Part shown: positions 51,988-59,999 of the stretch, piece after piece
Layout: each line of letters begins with the position of its first letter
How positions within the stretch are numbered: the stretch's first letter is position 1
Assembly (NCBI GenBank): GCA_963817035.1
Contig: CAWFMM010000004.1
Coordinates: forward strand, 1,674,001 to 1,738,000
Direction: 5' to 3'
Length of the DNA: 64,000 bases
Source of the DNA: AC-49 sp963817035
GTDB taxonomy: Bacteria > Actinomycetota > Thermoleophilia > Solirubrobacterales > Solirubrobacteraceae
The notes under the pieces: model-generated
Database searches by the model: none
What the model saw: the letters and a program-made list of their open reading frames with translations, nothing else
What the model was told of the DNA's origin: nothing
Translations under genes and position numbers: made by a program

Positions 51988-52403
51988 GCCCAGCGCGCCT
52001 GACCCTGATCGCGACCGTGTTCGCGGCGGCAAGCCTGGCGAGGGCCGACGCAGCCCCGGCGCCGCCGGTCGTCGACGCCCAGGTCGTACAGAAGACCGGC
52101 ACCTTCCCGGTCGACATCGCCGGCCAGCGCCCGCGTGTGCGCAAGGGCGCGACGCTTGACCACGGCCAGATCCTGATCTCCCGCCGCGTCTCGATGGGCC
52201 GCGGCCAGCGCGTCCGCATCGCGCTCAAGTGCCCGAGCGCCACGGCTCAGCGCGGTCTGGGGATCGGGACCGACAGCACGATCGCGTTCACGGTCGCCGA
52301 CGTCGCGCACTACATCGGCTCCCGCCGCGTCGTCATCATCGCCACGGCCCGAGTCCCTGACGGGAAAACCGCCTCCGGACGCGTCTACGGGTTGTGTTCC
52401 TGA
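51984..52403 (+). CDS. exported small protein, unknown
   Basis: A 139-residue protein with a signal peptide (LTLIATVFAAASLARADAAP) and a beta-rich mature part with two Cys (ALKCPSATA and the terminal GLCS) that may form a disulfide. ATG 51984 overlaps the GT2 stop (ATGA), and the sigma-fusion gene begins 3 bases after its stop. It resembles in size and composition the extracytoplasmic domain of that downstream protein, so it could be an interacting partner. No family is recognised. Confidence 0.65.
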   Translation: MSPARLTLIATVFAAASLARADAAPAPPVVDAQVVQKTGTFPVDIAGQRPRVRKGATLDHGQILISRRVSMGRGQRVRIALKCPSATAQRGLGIGTDSTIAFTVADVAHYIGSRRVVIIATARVPDGKTASGRVYGLCS

Positions 52404-52406
52404 GCG

Positions 52407-53879
52407 ATGCTGGGGATTCGTCGCAGACTCTCGAACGACGCGCGCCTGGCGTCGCTGGTCCGCACCGGTGACGAGCAGGCGTTCACCGTGCTGCGCAACC
52501 GCTACCGCCCGGCTTTGCACCACTACGCCCGCCGGCTGCTCGCGGGCACCGGCTACGACGCCGCGGTCGTCGTCGACGATGCGCTCGAGCAGGCCGAAGC
52601 CGGGCTGCGCCCGCGCGGCACGCGGCCGGCCGCGGTCGGCCCCTGGCTGTTCGCACTGACCCGCAACCGGGCGATCGACGAGCTGCGCCGCAACAGGCCC
52701 GAGGCTGAGGCCGCGACCGAGGCTGACAGTGGCGGCGACGCCGAGGACATGCCCGCGCCGGCGCCCACGCCGGCGACGTCGCTGCGCCGCTCGCTGCGAC
52801 CGGGGCGCCGTCGCCGGCGGCTCGTCGCCGCGCTGAGCGAGCTGCCGCCCAACCAGGTCGCCGCGCTCCTCGGGCGCGAGCTCGACCACCGCAGCCAGCC
52901 CTCGCTCGCCGCCGAGATCGGCGTCTCGGACACCGCGAGCCGGATGCTCGTCGTCCGCGCCCGTGAGAACCTGGCCGGAATCCCGGCCACGCGGGCCCGC
53001 GACTGCACCAACATCCGCCTGGCGCTCGAGGACAACTACCGCCGCGGCGCCCGCCCGACCGAGCAGATCCGCGAGCACCTGGCCGGGTGCGACGGCTGCC
53101 ACGACTACCGCGAGGCGCTGAGCTGGATGGACGGCCGGCTGTCGGTCCTCTCCCCCGGCGCCGGATCGACCGTGCTCGCCGCCGAGGCCCGGATCGTCGG
53201 CGGCGGCAGCCCGGTCGGCGTGACCGCCAAGGCCGTCGCCGCAGTGCTGATCGTGGCCGCGATCATCGGCGGCGCGGTGCTGGCGGTCCTCGGTTCGTCG
53301 AGCTCGCAGGAGCCGCAGATCAGGCTCGCCGGTCCGGCCCACAACCTGCACCCGACCAAGCCGCTGCCCCACGGCGCGGTGATGCTGCGCGCCGTCGTCC
53401 GCATCCCCGGCGGCCCGCGCGATCCCAACTCCCAGATCAGCGTCTCCTGCCCGTCCGGCCTGGCCTATGTGTCGCTGACGAACAGCGCCGGCAAGAAGCG
53501 CCCGAAGCTGCGCGCGACATCCGAGACCAAGCGCGGCGCGACCGGCGATCTGCACTTCACCGTGATCCCAGAGACGCTGCCCAAGACCTCGGTGATCACC
53601 GCGACGATCCTCTGCCGGCCGGTGAAGGCGCCGAACAAGCAGGCCGGCACGCCGAGCACGCCGACGAGCAGCGCCGGGGTCTCCGAGCACGTGTGCATCG
53701 ATCTGGCGATCTTCACGACCAAGCCGGCCGGGCCGTATCTGACCGTCGGGTTCCGTGACGATCGCGTGAAGGTCCTGGGGACGAATTCGACCAAGCTGCT
53801 GGTCAAGGTCCGCGCCGCGGCTGGCACGGTCGGCTGGGCGCAGCGCGCCCAGATCTCCTCGCACGGTCGCTGCCGTTAG
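52407..53879 (+). CDS. ECF sigma factor fused to zinc anti-sigma motif, transmembrane helix and exported domain
   Basis: A 490-residue multidomain protein. Residues 15-97 look like sigma-70 region 2 (DEQAFTVLRNRYRPALHHYA, WLFALTRNRAIDELRR). Residues 136-190 resemble region 4 with a helix-turn-helix (PSLAAEIGVSDTASRMLVVR). Residues 200-231 contain C-x23-H-x3-C-x2-C (HLAGCDGC), the zinc anti-sigma (ZAS) motif. A transmembrane helix spans about 272-296 and some 190 residues lie outside with four Cys. Sigma and anti-sigma on one chain would make a membrane-held regulator, perhaps released by proteolysis. It could also be a degenerate sigma used only as a sensor. Confidence 0.78.
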   Translation: MLGIRRRLSNDARLASLVRTGDEQAFTVLRNRYRPALHHYARRLLAGTGYDAAVVVDDALEQAEAGLRPRGTRPAAVGPWLFALTRNRAIDELRRNRPEAEAATEADSGGDAEDMPAPAPTPATSLRRSLRPGRRRRRLVAALSELPPNQVAALLGRELDHRSQPSLAAEIGVSDTASRMLVVRARENLAGIPATRARDCTNIRLALEDNYRRGARPTEQIREHLAGCDGCHDYREALSWMDGRLSVLSPGAGSTVLAAEARIVGGGSPVGVTAKAVAAVLIVAAIIGGAVLAVLGSSSSQEPQIRLAGPAHNLHPTKPLPHGAVMLRAVVRIPGGPRDPNSQISVSCPSGLAYVSLTNSAGKKRPKLRATSETKRGATGDLHFTVIPETLPKTSVITATILCRPVKAPNKQAGTPSTPTSSAGVSEHVCIDLAIFTTKPAGPYLTVGFRDDRVKVLGTNSTKLLVKVRAAAGTVGWAQRAQISSHGRCR

Positions 53880-54574
53880 CCGGCGAACAGGTCGAGCTGA
53901 ACCGCGTCGCCGTCGTCCGGCGCGCCGGGCTCGTCGACCGCCGCCGGCTCGGGCACCGCGGCCGGCTCGGGCACCGGCTGCTCGGGCGGCCCGAGCGCCA
54001 GCAGCCCCGGCAGCTTCGCGAAGTCCTCGCGCAACGTCTCGAGCATCCGCGGCGTGTACAGCGCTGCCGCCGGGTGAAAGATCGGGTACAGCCGCACCGC
54101 GCGCGCGCCGAACGTCCGGACCTCGGGCTGACCATGCACGCGCGTGATCCCGGCGGGATCGTCGCGCAGCAGCTTGGTCGAGAAGTTCCCCAGCGTGCAG
54201 ATCACGCTCGGCTCGATCAGCTCGATCTGGCGCAGCAGATAGCCGCGGCAGTTCTCGATCTCGACCGGCTGCGGGTCGCGGTTGCCGGGCGGTTGGCATT
54301 TGAGCGTGTTGCAGATGAACACATCCGCGCGTTCGATCCCGATCTCGACGAGCAGCTTCTCGAGCAGCTTGCCCGCCTGGCCGACGAATGGCACGCCCTG
54401 CTCGTCCTCGTTGGCGCCCGGCGCCTCGCCGACGAACATCAGATCGGCGTCGGCGTTGCCCGCGCCGAAGACGACGGTCGTCCGGCCGGCGACGAGCTGA
54501 GGGCAGCGCGTGCACTCACGCGCCTCGTGCCAGACCGTCTTGAGCGCTTCGCGTCGCTGCACCTTCGTGGGCAT
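53876..54574 (-). CDS. family 4 uracil-DNA glycosylase (UDGa, Fe-S)
   Basis: A 232-residue DNA-repair enzyme. Motif 1 GEAPGANEDEQGVPFVGQAG and motif 2 region YPIFHPAAAL are diagnostic of family 4. Four Cys for a 4Fe-4S cluster are visible: C21 and C24 (ECTRCPQL), and Cys in KCQPPGNRDP and IENCRGY. It removes uracil from DNA. The C-terminal 45 residues are a Pro/Glu/Ala-rich tail beyond the usual domain, ending QLDLFAG, which resembles a clamp-binding QxxLxLF-type motif. ATG 54574 is 7 nt from a TAGCAT box. Confidence 0.9.
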   Translation of the reverse strand: MPTKVQRREALKTVWHEARECTRCPQLVAGRTTVVFGAGNADADLMFVGEAPGANEDEQGVPFVGQAGKLLEKLLVEIGIERADVFICNTLKCQPPGNRDPQPVEIENCRGYLLRQIELIEPSVICTLGNFSTKLLRDDPAGITRVHGQPEVRTFGARAVRLYPIFHPAAALYTPRMLETLREDFAKLPGLLALGPPEQPVPEPAAVPEPAAVDEPGAPDDGDAVQLDLFAG

Positions 54575-54581
54575 CGCGGTG

Positions 54582-54587
54582 ATGCTA
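54582..54587 (-). promoter_or_regulatory. -10 box TAGCAT
   Basis: TAGCAT on the minus strand, 7 nt from the ATG at 54574. Confidence 0.45.
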
Positions 54588-54713
54588 GCTCCGACGCTGA
54601 TCCCGCGCGAGCGCCTCGGGCAGGCGCCCGCGGCCGCCGCGCCGTCCGAGGCCTGAGACCGAAACGGGCGTGCGCGGACGGACCGCTACCGCTGGCCGTC
54701 CGACGGCTGCCGA

Positions 54714-54721
54714 TATACACT
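54714..54721 (+). promoter_or_regulatory. -10-like TATACACT upstream of the pan operon
   Basis: TATACA/TACACT is one of few AT-rich hexamers in the 218-base gap before 54793 and would give a leader of about 65 nt. A GGACGG/CCGTCC inverted repeat lies just upstream (about 54675-54701). No riboswitch family is recognised. Confidence 0.35.
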
Positions 54722-54792
54722 GTGCGCGGGCCGTCACCGTGCGGTCATCCTGAGATTCGCGACCGGCATCCCCTCGGGGAGCTGGACCGAGA

Positions 54793-55533
54793 ATGAAGAC
54801 ACCCACCTCACCCACCCTTGGCCGGGTCGCCGTGATCGGCGCTGGTCGTCTGGGCCCTGCGCTCGCCGCCGCGCTGCGCGAGGCCGGCGTGAGCGTCGAC
54901 GGGCCGCTGGGCCGTGGAGCTGGCGCCGACGGAGCGGATGTCGTCCTGCTGTGCGTTCCCGACCGTGAGATCGCCGCTGCCGCGTCGCGGCTCACCCTCG
55001 GCGCCCTCGTCGGGCACTGCTCGGGCGCGACGACGCTCGAGCCGCTGGCCGGCCACGAGGCGTTCTCGCTGCACCCGCTGATGACCGTCACGGCCGACGG
55101 CGCGCCCCTGCGAGGCGCCGGCGCGGCGATCGCCGGCTCGACCGAGCGAGCGCTGGACACGGCACGCGCGCTCGCCGACGCGCTCGGCCTGCACATCGTC
55201 GTCGTCGACGACGACGACCGCGCCGCCTACCACGCCGCCGCGTCGATGGCTTCGAACTTCCTGCTGGCGCTCGAAGGTGCCGCCGAGGAGCTCGCGGCGA
55301 CCGCGGGCGTGAGCCGTGAGCTGCTGGTCCCGCTCGTGCGGGCGACGGTCGAGAACTGGGCCGGCGCGGGCGCCCACGCCGCGCTGACCGGCCCGATCGC
55401 TCGCGGCGACGAGCAGACCGTCGCGGCTCAGCGGGCCGCGATCGCCCAGCGAACGCCCGAGCTGCTCGGCCTGTTCGACGAGCTCACGGCCATCACGCGC
55501 CGCCTCGCGATCGCCGAGGCGGTGGCGCCATGA
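54793..55533 (+). CDS. Rossmann-like plus DUF2520 dehydrogenase-type protein
   Basis: A 246-residue protein. The N-terminal NAD(P)-binding loop is RVAVIGAGRLGPALAAAL. VLLCVPDREIAAAA and HCSGATTLEPL follow, then a helical DUF2520 domain (AAYHAAASMASNFLLALEGA) of 6-phosphogluconate-dehydrogenase type. The ATG of panC overlaps its stop codon (ATGA). Its position suggests it could act as the ketopantoate reductase of this pathway, since no panE is visible, but this is inference. Confidence 0.85.
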   Translation: MKTPTSPTLGRVAVIGAGRLGPALAAALREAGVSVDGPLGRGAGADGADVVLLCVPDREIAAAASRLTLGALVGHCSGATTLEPLAGHEAFSLHPLMTVTADGAPLRGAGAAIAGSTERALDTARALADALGLHIVVVDDDDRAAYHAAASMASNFLLALEGAAEELAATAGVSRELLVPLVRATVENWAGAGAHAALTGPIARGDEQTVAAQRAAIAQRTPELLGLFDELTAITRRLAIAEAVAP

Positions 55534-56413
55534 GACGCGTGCGCACCGTCGCCCGGCTGCGCGCCGCCCTCGCCGCGCCGCGCCGCGCCGGTCAGACGAT
55601 CGGCCTCGTGCCGACGATGGGCGCGCTGCACGACGGCCACCTCGCGCTGATCCGCCGCGCCCGCGCCGACTGCGACGTCGTCGTCGTCACGCTGTTCGTC
55701 AACCCGTCGCAGTTCAACGAGATCGCCGACCTCGAGGCCTACCCGCGCGACGAGGCCCGCGACGCCGCTGCTGGCGCAGGAAGCCGGCGCCGACGTCCTC
55801 TTCTGCCCGGCCAGTGACGAGGTCTACCCGCCCGGGTTTTGCGACATCGGTCGTCGTCGAGGGCCCGCTGACCGAGACGCTCGAGGGCGCCGAGCGCGGC
55901 CCCGCGCACTTCCGCGGCGTCGCGACCGTCGTGACCAAGCTGCTGAACATGGCCGGCCCCGACGTCGCCTACTTCGGTCAGAAGGACGCCCAGCAGGCGC
56001 TCGTGATCTCCAAGATCGTCGGCGATCTCGACATCCCGACCCGGATCGAGATCGTCCCGACGGTCCGCGAGCCCGACGGCCTGGCGCTGTCGAGCCGCAA
56101 CGTGCGCCTGGTCGGCGAGAAGCGCACCCAGGCGCTGGCGCTGAGCGCCGGGCTCGACGCCGCGCGGCGGGCGGTCGCCGCCGGTGAGCGCGACGCCCGC
56201 GTGATCGGCGACGCCGCGCGCACCGCGATGGCGCAGCGCGGCGTCACGCCGGAGTACGTGGCGCTCGTGCGCCCGACCGACCTTCAGCCCGTCCAGACGC
56301 TGACCGCTGACACGCTCGTCGCCATCGCGGCGCGCGTCGGCGACACGCGCCTGATCGACAACACGATCGTCTCCCCCACGTCCGACAACGAGGTGGCGAC
56401 CCTCTTCAGCTGA
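55530..56413 (+). pseudogene. panC: pantothenate synthetase panC, split by two +1 frameshifts
   Basis: The family sequence is complete but spread over three frames. Bases 55530-55766 encode IGLVPTMGALHDGHLALIRRA and NPSQFNEIADLEAYPRDEARD. Bases 55768-55836 encode LLAQEAGADVLFCPASDEVY one frame on. Bases 55838-56413 encode FATSVVVEGPLTE, FGQKDAQQALVI, VREPDGLALSSRN and the rest. One extra base sits near 55767 (GCCGCTGCTG) and one in the T4 run at 55837-55840. With both removed, a normal PanC of about 293 residues is restored with no other damage. This points to sequencing error or a very recent lesion. PanC joins pantoate and beta-alanine. Confidence 0.85.
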
Positions 56414-56443
56414 GGGCGTCAACCATCAAGGAGCCGCCACACC

Positions 56444-57331
56444 ATGTCCACGATGCCCGACATCCAGGTCCCCAGCGACGCGGCGCAGTTGCCGATGACG
56501 CTGCCGCGCCTCAACGATCTCAAGCGCCGCGGTGAGGCGATCGTCATGGTCACCGCGTACGACTACCCCAGCGCGCTGGCGGCCGAGAGGGCCGGCGTCG
56601 ACATGGTGCTCGTCGGCGACAGCGGCGCGATGACCGTGCTCGGCTACCCGTCGACCGTCGCCGTCACCATCGACGAGCTGCTGATGCTCGCCCGCGCCGT
56701 GCGCCGCGGGCTGCGCAACCCGTTCATGGTCGGCGATCTGCCGTTCGGCTCCTACGAGATCTCCGACGAGCAGGCGGTCACCACCGCGGTGCGCTTCGTC
56801 AAGGAGGCGGGCTGCGATGCGGTCAAGCTCGAGGGTGGCGGCGAGACCTCCGTCGCTCGCGCGCGGGCGATCGTCAGCGCCGGCATCCCGGTCATGGGTC
56901 ACGTCGGCCTGACGCCGCAGACCTCGACCGCGCTGGGCGGCTACAAGGCCCAGGCCCGCAGCGGCGAGGAGGCGGTCCGCGTCGCCCGTGAGGCGCTGGC
57001 ACTCCAGGCGGCGGGCTGCTTCTCGGTCGTCTTCGAGGCGATCCCGAGCGCGGTCGCGACCGCGATCATGCCGTCGATGACGATCCCGGTGATCGGGATC
57101 GGCGCCGGCCCCGACACCGACGGCCAGGTGCTCGTCTTCCACGACCTGCTCGGCATCCGCGAGGGCATCGGCGCCCGCTTCGTCAAGCGCTACGCGACGA
57201 TGCTCGACGAGATGGTCGCGGGTGTGAGCGCGTACGCGGCCGACGTCCGCGCGCGACAGTTCCCCGAGCCCCAGCACGGCTACTCGATCGACGCTGAGGA
57301 GCTCGCGGCCCTGCACACGGCGCTCGCGTAG
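56444..57331 (+). CDS. panB: 3-methyl-2-oxobutanoate hydroxymethyltransferase
   Basis: A 295-residue TIM-barrel enzyme making ketopantoate from 2-oxoisovalerate and methylene-THF. Metal and substrate motifs are VTAYDYPSA, LVGDSGAM, MVGDLPFGSYE, VKLEGG and the catalytic Glu in VVFEAIPSAV. AAGGAG lies 9 bases before the ATG and fixes the start. It follows panC by 30 bases, so it probably shares the transcript. The order DUF2520-panC-panB links pantothenate synthesis in one operon. Confidence 0.95.
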   Translation: MSTMPDIQVPSDAAQLPMTLPRLNDLKRRGEAIVMVTAYDYPSALAAERAGVDMVLVGDSGAMTVLGYPSTVAVTIDELLMLARAVRRGLRNPFMVGDLPFGSYEISDEQAVTTAVRFVKEAGCDAVKLEGGGETSVARARAIVSAGIPVMGHVGLTPQTSTALGGYKAQARSGEEAVRVAREALALQAAGCFSVVFEAIPSAVATAIMPSMTIPVIGIGAGPDTDGQVLVFHDLLGIREGIGARFVKRYATMLDEMVAGVSAYAADVRARQFPEPQHGYSIDAEELAALHTALA

Positions 57332-57341
57332 ACGGTCAGCG

Positions 57342-57370
57342 GCTTTCACATCGTTTTCACACGCTAGAGT
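57342..57370 (+). promoter_or_regulatory. PHO-box-like direct repeat and -10 of the phosphate operon
   Basis: Two 11-base direct repeats, GCTTTCACATC (57342-57352) and GTTTTCACACG (57353-57363), match the TTCAC-type PhoP box known from Streptomyces. A TAGAGT -10 box (57365-57370) follows one base later, 8 nt from the ATG at 57379. PhoR-PhoP control under phosphate limitation is inferred. Confidence 0.5.
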
Positions 57371-57378
57371 CGCGCCCG

Positions 57379-58005
57379 ATGGCGAGGCTCTCAGCGGTGT
57401 TCGGGTCCGGCGACCGGGAGTTCTTCGACCTGTTCGAGGAGGCCGGCACGAACATCGTGCGCTCGGCGGACCTGCTCGATCAGCTCTTCCGGGGCTGGCC
57501 GGACAACGCCGAGCTCGTCCAGGAGGTGTTCGCGTGCGAGCACGAGGGCGACCGCATCACGCACGACCTCATGCGCAAGCTCAACTCGACGTTCGTCACG
57601 CCGATCGACCGCGAGGACATCCTCGTGCTCGCCTCGGCGCTCGACGACATCGTCGACTTCATCGAGGAGGCCGCCGACTACCTCGTGCTGTACAAGATCG
57701 AGGCGCCGATGGAGCAGGCCCAGCGCCTGACCGACGTGCTGCTGCTCGCCGCACGCCAGATCGCCGAGGCGATGCCGCTGCTGCGCGGCTTCCGGGACAT
57801 CAGCGTCCACACGATCGAGATCAACCGCCTGGAGAACGACGGCGATCGCATCTCGCGCGAGGCGGTCGCAGCGCTGTTCGACGGCGGGATCGACCCGATG
57901 GTCGTGATCCGCTGGAAGGACATCTACGACCGCCTCGAGGCGGCGATCGACGCAACGGAGAAGGTGGCGAACATCCTCGAGGGCATCGTCATCAAGAACG
58001 CGTGA
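57379..58005 (+). CDS. PhoU-like DUF47 phosphate transport regulator
   Basis: A 208-residue all-helical protein of the DUF47/TIGR00153 type: FDLFEEAGTNIVRSADLLDQL, ACEHEGDRITHDLMRKLNST, FVTPIDREDILVLASALDDI and EKVANILEGIVIKNA. Conserved E-x3-D motifs bind metal in PhoU relatives. It overlaps the PiT transporter gene by GTGA and very likely regulates it at the membrane. Confidence 0.92.
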   Translation: MARLSAVFGSGDREFFDLFEEAGTNIVRSADLLDQLFRGWPDNAELVQEVFACEHEGDRITHDLMRKLNSTFVTPIDREDILVLASALDDIVDFIEEAADYLVLYKIEAPMEQAQRLTDVLLLAARQIAEAMPLLRGFRDISVHTIEINRLENDGDRISREAVAALFDGGIDPMVVIRWKDIYDRLEAAIDATEKVANILEGIVIKNA

Positions 58006-59108
58006 GCGGCGATCTGATCCTCGTCATCGTCGTGGTCACGGCGCTGGCCTTCGACTTCACCAACGGCTTCCACGACACCGCCAACGTCGTGGCGACGTCG
58101 ATCTCGACCCGTGCGCTGCCGCCGAAGCTCGCGATCGCCATCGCCGCGATCCTCAACTTCGTCGGCGCGTTCCTGTCGCTCAAGGTCGCGGCGACGATCG
58201 GCAAGGACATCGTCAACACCGACGAGATCACGATGACCGTCGTCTTCGCGGCCCTGATCGGCGCGATCGCGTGGAATCTCGCCACCTGGTACTTCGGCCT
58301 GCCGTCGAGTTCCTCGCACGCGCTGATCGGCGGCCTGGTCGGCGCGATGATCGCCGCCAACGGCGTGAGCTCGATCCTTGTCGGCGGGCTCGTCGGCAAG
58401 GTCATCGTCCCGGCGCTGGTCTCGCCGGTGCTCGCGTTCGCGGTCGCCGCGGTCGGGATTCTCGTCATCTACAACATCGTCGGCGGGCAGCGCCCGGGCG
58501 TGGTCAGGCGCGGGTTCCGCCTCGGCCAGCTGTTCTCGGGCGGCCTGCTCGCGCTCGCGCACGGGACGAACGACGCCCAGAAGACGATGGGCGTCATCAC
58601 GCTCGCGCTCGTCGCCCACGGCAATATCAACCCGAATGACTTCGTGGTCCCGCAATGGGTCGTGTTCACGTCGGCGACCGCGATCGCGCTCGGCACCTAC
58701 ACCGGCGGCTGGCGGATCATCCGCACGATGGGCAGCCGGATCATCAAGATGGATCCGGCCCAGGGCTTCTCGGCCCAGAGCTCCGGCGCAGCGGTGATCC
58801 TCGCGGCGTCGCACGCCGGCTTCCCGCTCTCGACGACGCACGTGATCTCGGGCGGCGTGATGGGCGCCGGCGCGGCCAAGCGCGTCTCGGCCGTGCGCTG
58901 GGGCGTCGCGGGCAACATGGCCGTGGCCTGGGTTCTGACGCTCCCGGCCGCGGCGCTGATCGGCGCGATCGTCTACGGCATCACCGACCTCTTCGGCCAG
59001 GGCGCGACCGGCCCGGTCGTCGTCAGCGCGCTGATCGTCGTTGGCGTCGTGGCGCTGTTCGCCCGCCGGCTGCAGGGCGGCGGTGGCCTCGAGGCAGCGA
59101 AGACGTGA
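58002..59108 (+). CDS. PiT family inorganic phosphate transporter
   Basis: A 368-residue transporter with about ten helices and the inverted-repeat PiT signatures FDFTNGFHDTANVVATSIS and ALAHGTNDAQKTMGVITLAL. LPSSSSHALIGGLVGA and PLSTTHVISGGVMGAG mark the two repeat cores. It moves phosphate, probably as metal-phosphate, with protons. It starts at GTG 58002 and is coupled to DUF47 before it and to a small membrane protein after it. Confidence 0.94.
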   Translation: MSGDLILVIVVVTALAFDFTNGFHDTANVVATSISTRALPPKLAIAIAAILNFVGAFLSLKVAATIGKDIVNTDEITMTVVFAALIGAIAWNLATWYFGLPSSSSHALIGGLVGAMIAANGVSSILVGGLVGKVIVPALVSPVLAFAVAAVGILVIYNIVGGQRPGVVRRGFRLGQLFSGGLLALAHGTNDAQKTMGVITLALVAHGNINPNDFVVPQWVVFTSATAIALGTYTGGWRIIRTMGSRIIKMDPAQGFSAQSSGAAVILAASHAGFPLSTTHVISGGVMGAGAAKRVSAVRWGVAGNMAVAWVLTLPAAALIGAIVYGITDLFGQGATGPVVVSALIVVGVVALFARRLQGGGGLEAAKT

Positions 59109-59344
59109 TTGCGACCGTCGTCGACTGGTCGGCGCTGTGGCAGGCCGTGTGGACCGCGGCGGTGGCGGGCTTCCTCGTGATCCTGATCTTCGCGATCGCC
59201 GTGCACGGCGCGGCCCGCGCGCAGGATGCGCGGCGCAGCGCCAACCACGTGGCGATGGGCGGCTTCGGCCTCGTCGCGGTGCTCGGCGGCGCGGCGACGG
59301 TCGGCGCCGTCATCTACGCGATCACCGTGATCACGACGAAGTAG
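59105..59344 (+). CDS. 79-residue two-helix membrane protein of the phosphate operon
   Basis: GTG 59105 overlaps the PiT stop (GTGA). The protein has helix 1 AVWTAAVAGFLVILIFAIAVHGA, a charged loop ARAQDARRSANH, and helix 2 MGGFGLVAVLGGAATVGAVIYAI. Coupling suggests an accessory role in phosphate uptake. No family is recognised. Its last 14 bases overlap the converging acetyltransferase gene. Confidence 0.7.
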   Translation: MIATVVDWSALWQAVWTAAVAGFLVILIFAIAVHGAARAQDARRSANHVAMGGFGLVAVLGGAATVGAVIYAITVITTK

Positions 59345-59933
59345 CCGCCGGCGACTCGTCACGCCAGTCGCGCACGACCCGCGCCGGCGCACCGGCGGCG
59401 ATCGAGTACGGTGGCAGGTCACGGGTGACGACGCTGTTGGCGGCGATCACGCAGCGCTCGCCGATCGTCACGCCGCTCGTGATGACGACGTTGACCCCGC
59501 ACCAGACGTTGTCGCCGACGCGGGTTGGGCCCTTGGTCGTGAAGCCCTGCCAAGTCACCGGCTTGTCGGGGTCGTCGAAGCGGTGGCTGCCGTCGCTGAT
59601 GAAGCAGCCGTTGGCGAACATGCAGTGGTCGCCGATCTCGACCAGGTTCACCGAGGCGACCATCACGCCGAGGTTGAGAAAGCAGCCCTCGCCGATGCGC
59701 ACGCGCGCGTCGTCGGGCGCGGTGATCCACACGCCGGGCTCGAGCAACGTCCCCTCGCCTATCTCCAAGCGCCCCTCACGCAGGGCCTCGAGCACGTTGC
59801 CGTACACCGGCCAGCGCGCGTAGGCGCCGCGCCGGGCCAACTCGAGCGACAGGCGCAGGCGGTTCAACAGGCGCCCGTTGCGCTCATACCAGCGCCGCTT
59901 CTGCCACCACAGCTTCGCGAGACGGCGATTCAT
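59331..59933 (-). CDS. left-handed beta-helix (hexapeptide) acetyltransferase
   Basis: A 200-residue protein. After a basic helical N-terminus (WWQKRRWYERNGRLLNRLR) come hexapeptide-type turns (LEIGEGTLLEPGVWI, VRIGEGCFLNLGVMVA, LVEIGDHCMFANGCF) and the catalytic-type His segment SDGSHRF. The end VGDNVWCGVNVVITSGVTIG and IAAGAPARVVRD is typical of the maltose/galactoside O-acetyltransferase group. It may acetylate a cell-surface sugar. ATG 59933 is the only start that keeps the helix complete. Confidence 0.88.
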   Translation of the reverse strand: MNRRLAKLWWQKRRWYERNGRLLNRLRLSLELARRGAYARWPVYGNVLEALREGRLEIGEGTLLEPGVWITAPDDARVRIGEGCFLNLGVMVASVNLVEIGDHCMFANGCFISDGSHRFDDPDKPVTWQGFTTKGPTRVGDNVWCGVNVVITSGVTIGERCVIAANSVVTRDLPPYSIAAGAPARVVRDWRDESPAATSS

Positions 59934-59999
59934 CGTGTGATGTTCGCGCACCGGGCGTGTTGCAGGGGTGATGCAGCCCCACAATGCAGGGAGACACAC

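Noticed and set aside
54588..54792. Riboswitch in the pan operon leader
   Set aside because: A GC inverted repeat and a -10-like box are present, but no known riboswitch core could be recognised.
55814..56413. Separate gene starting at 55814
   Set aside because: The frame is the C-terminal two-thirds of PanC; the start codon arises only because of the frameshifts.
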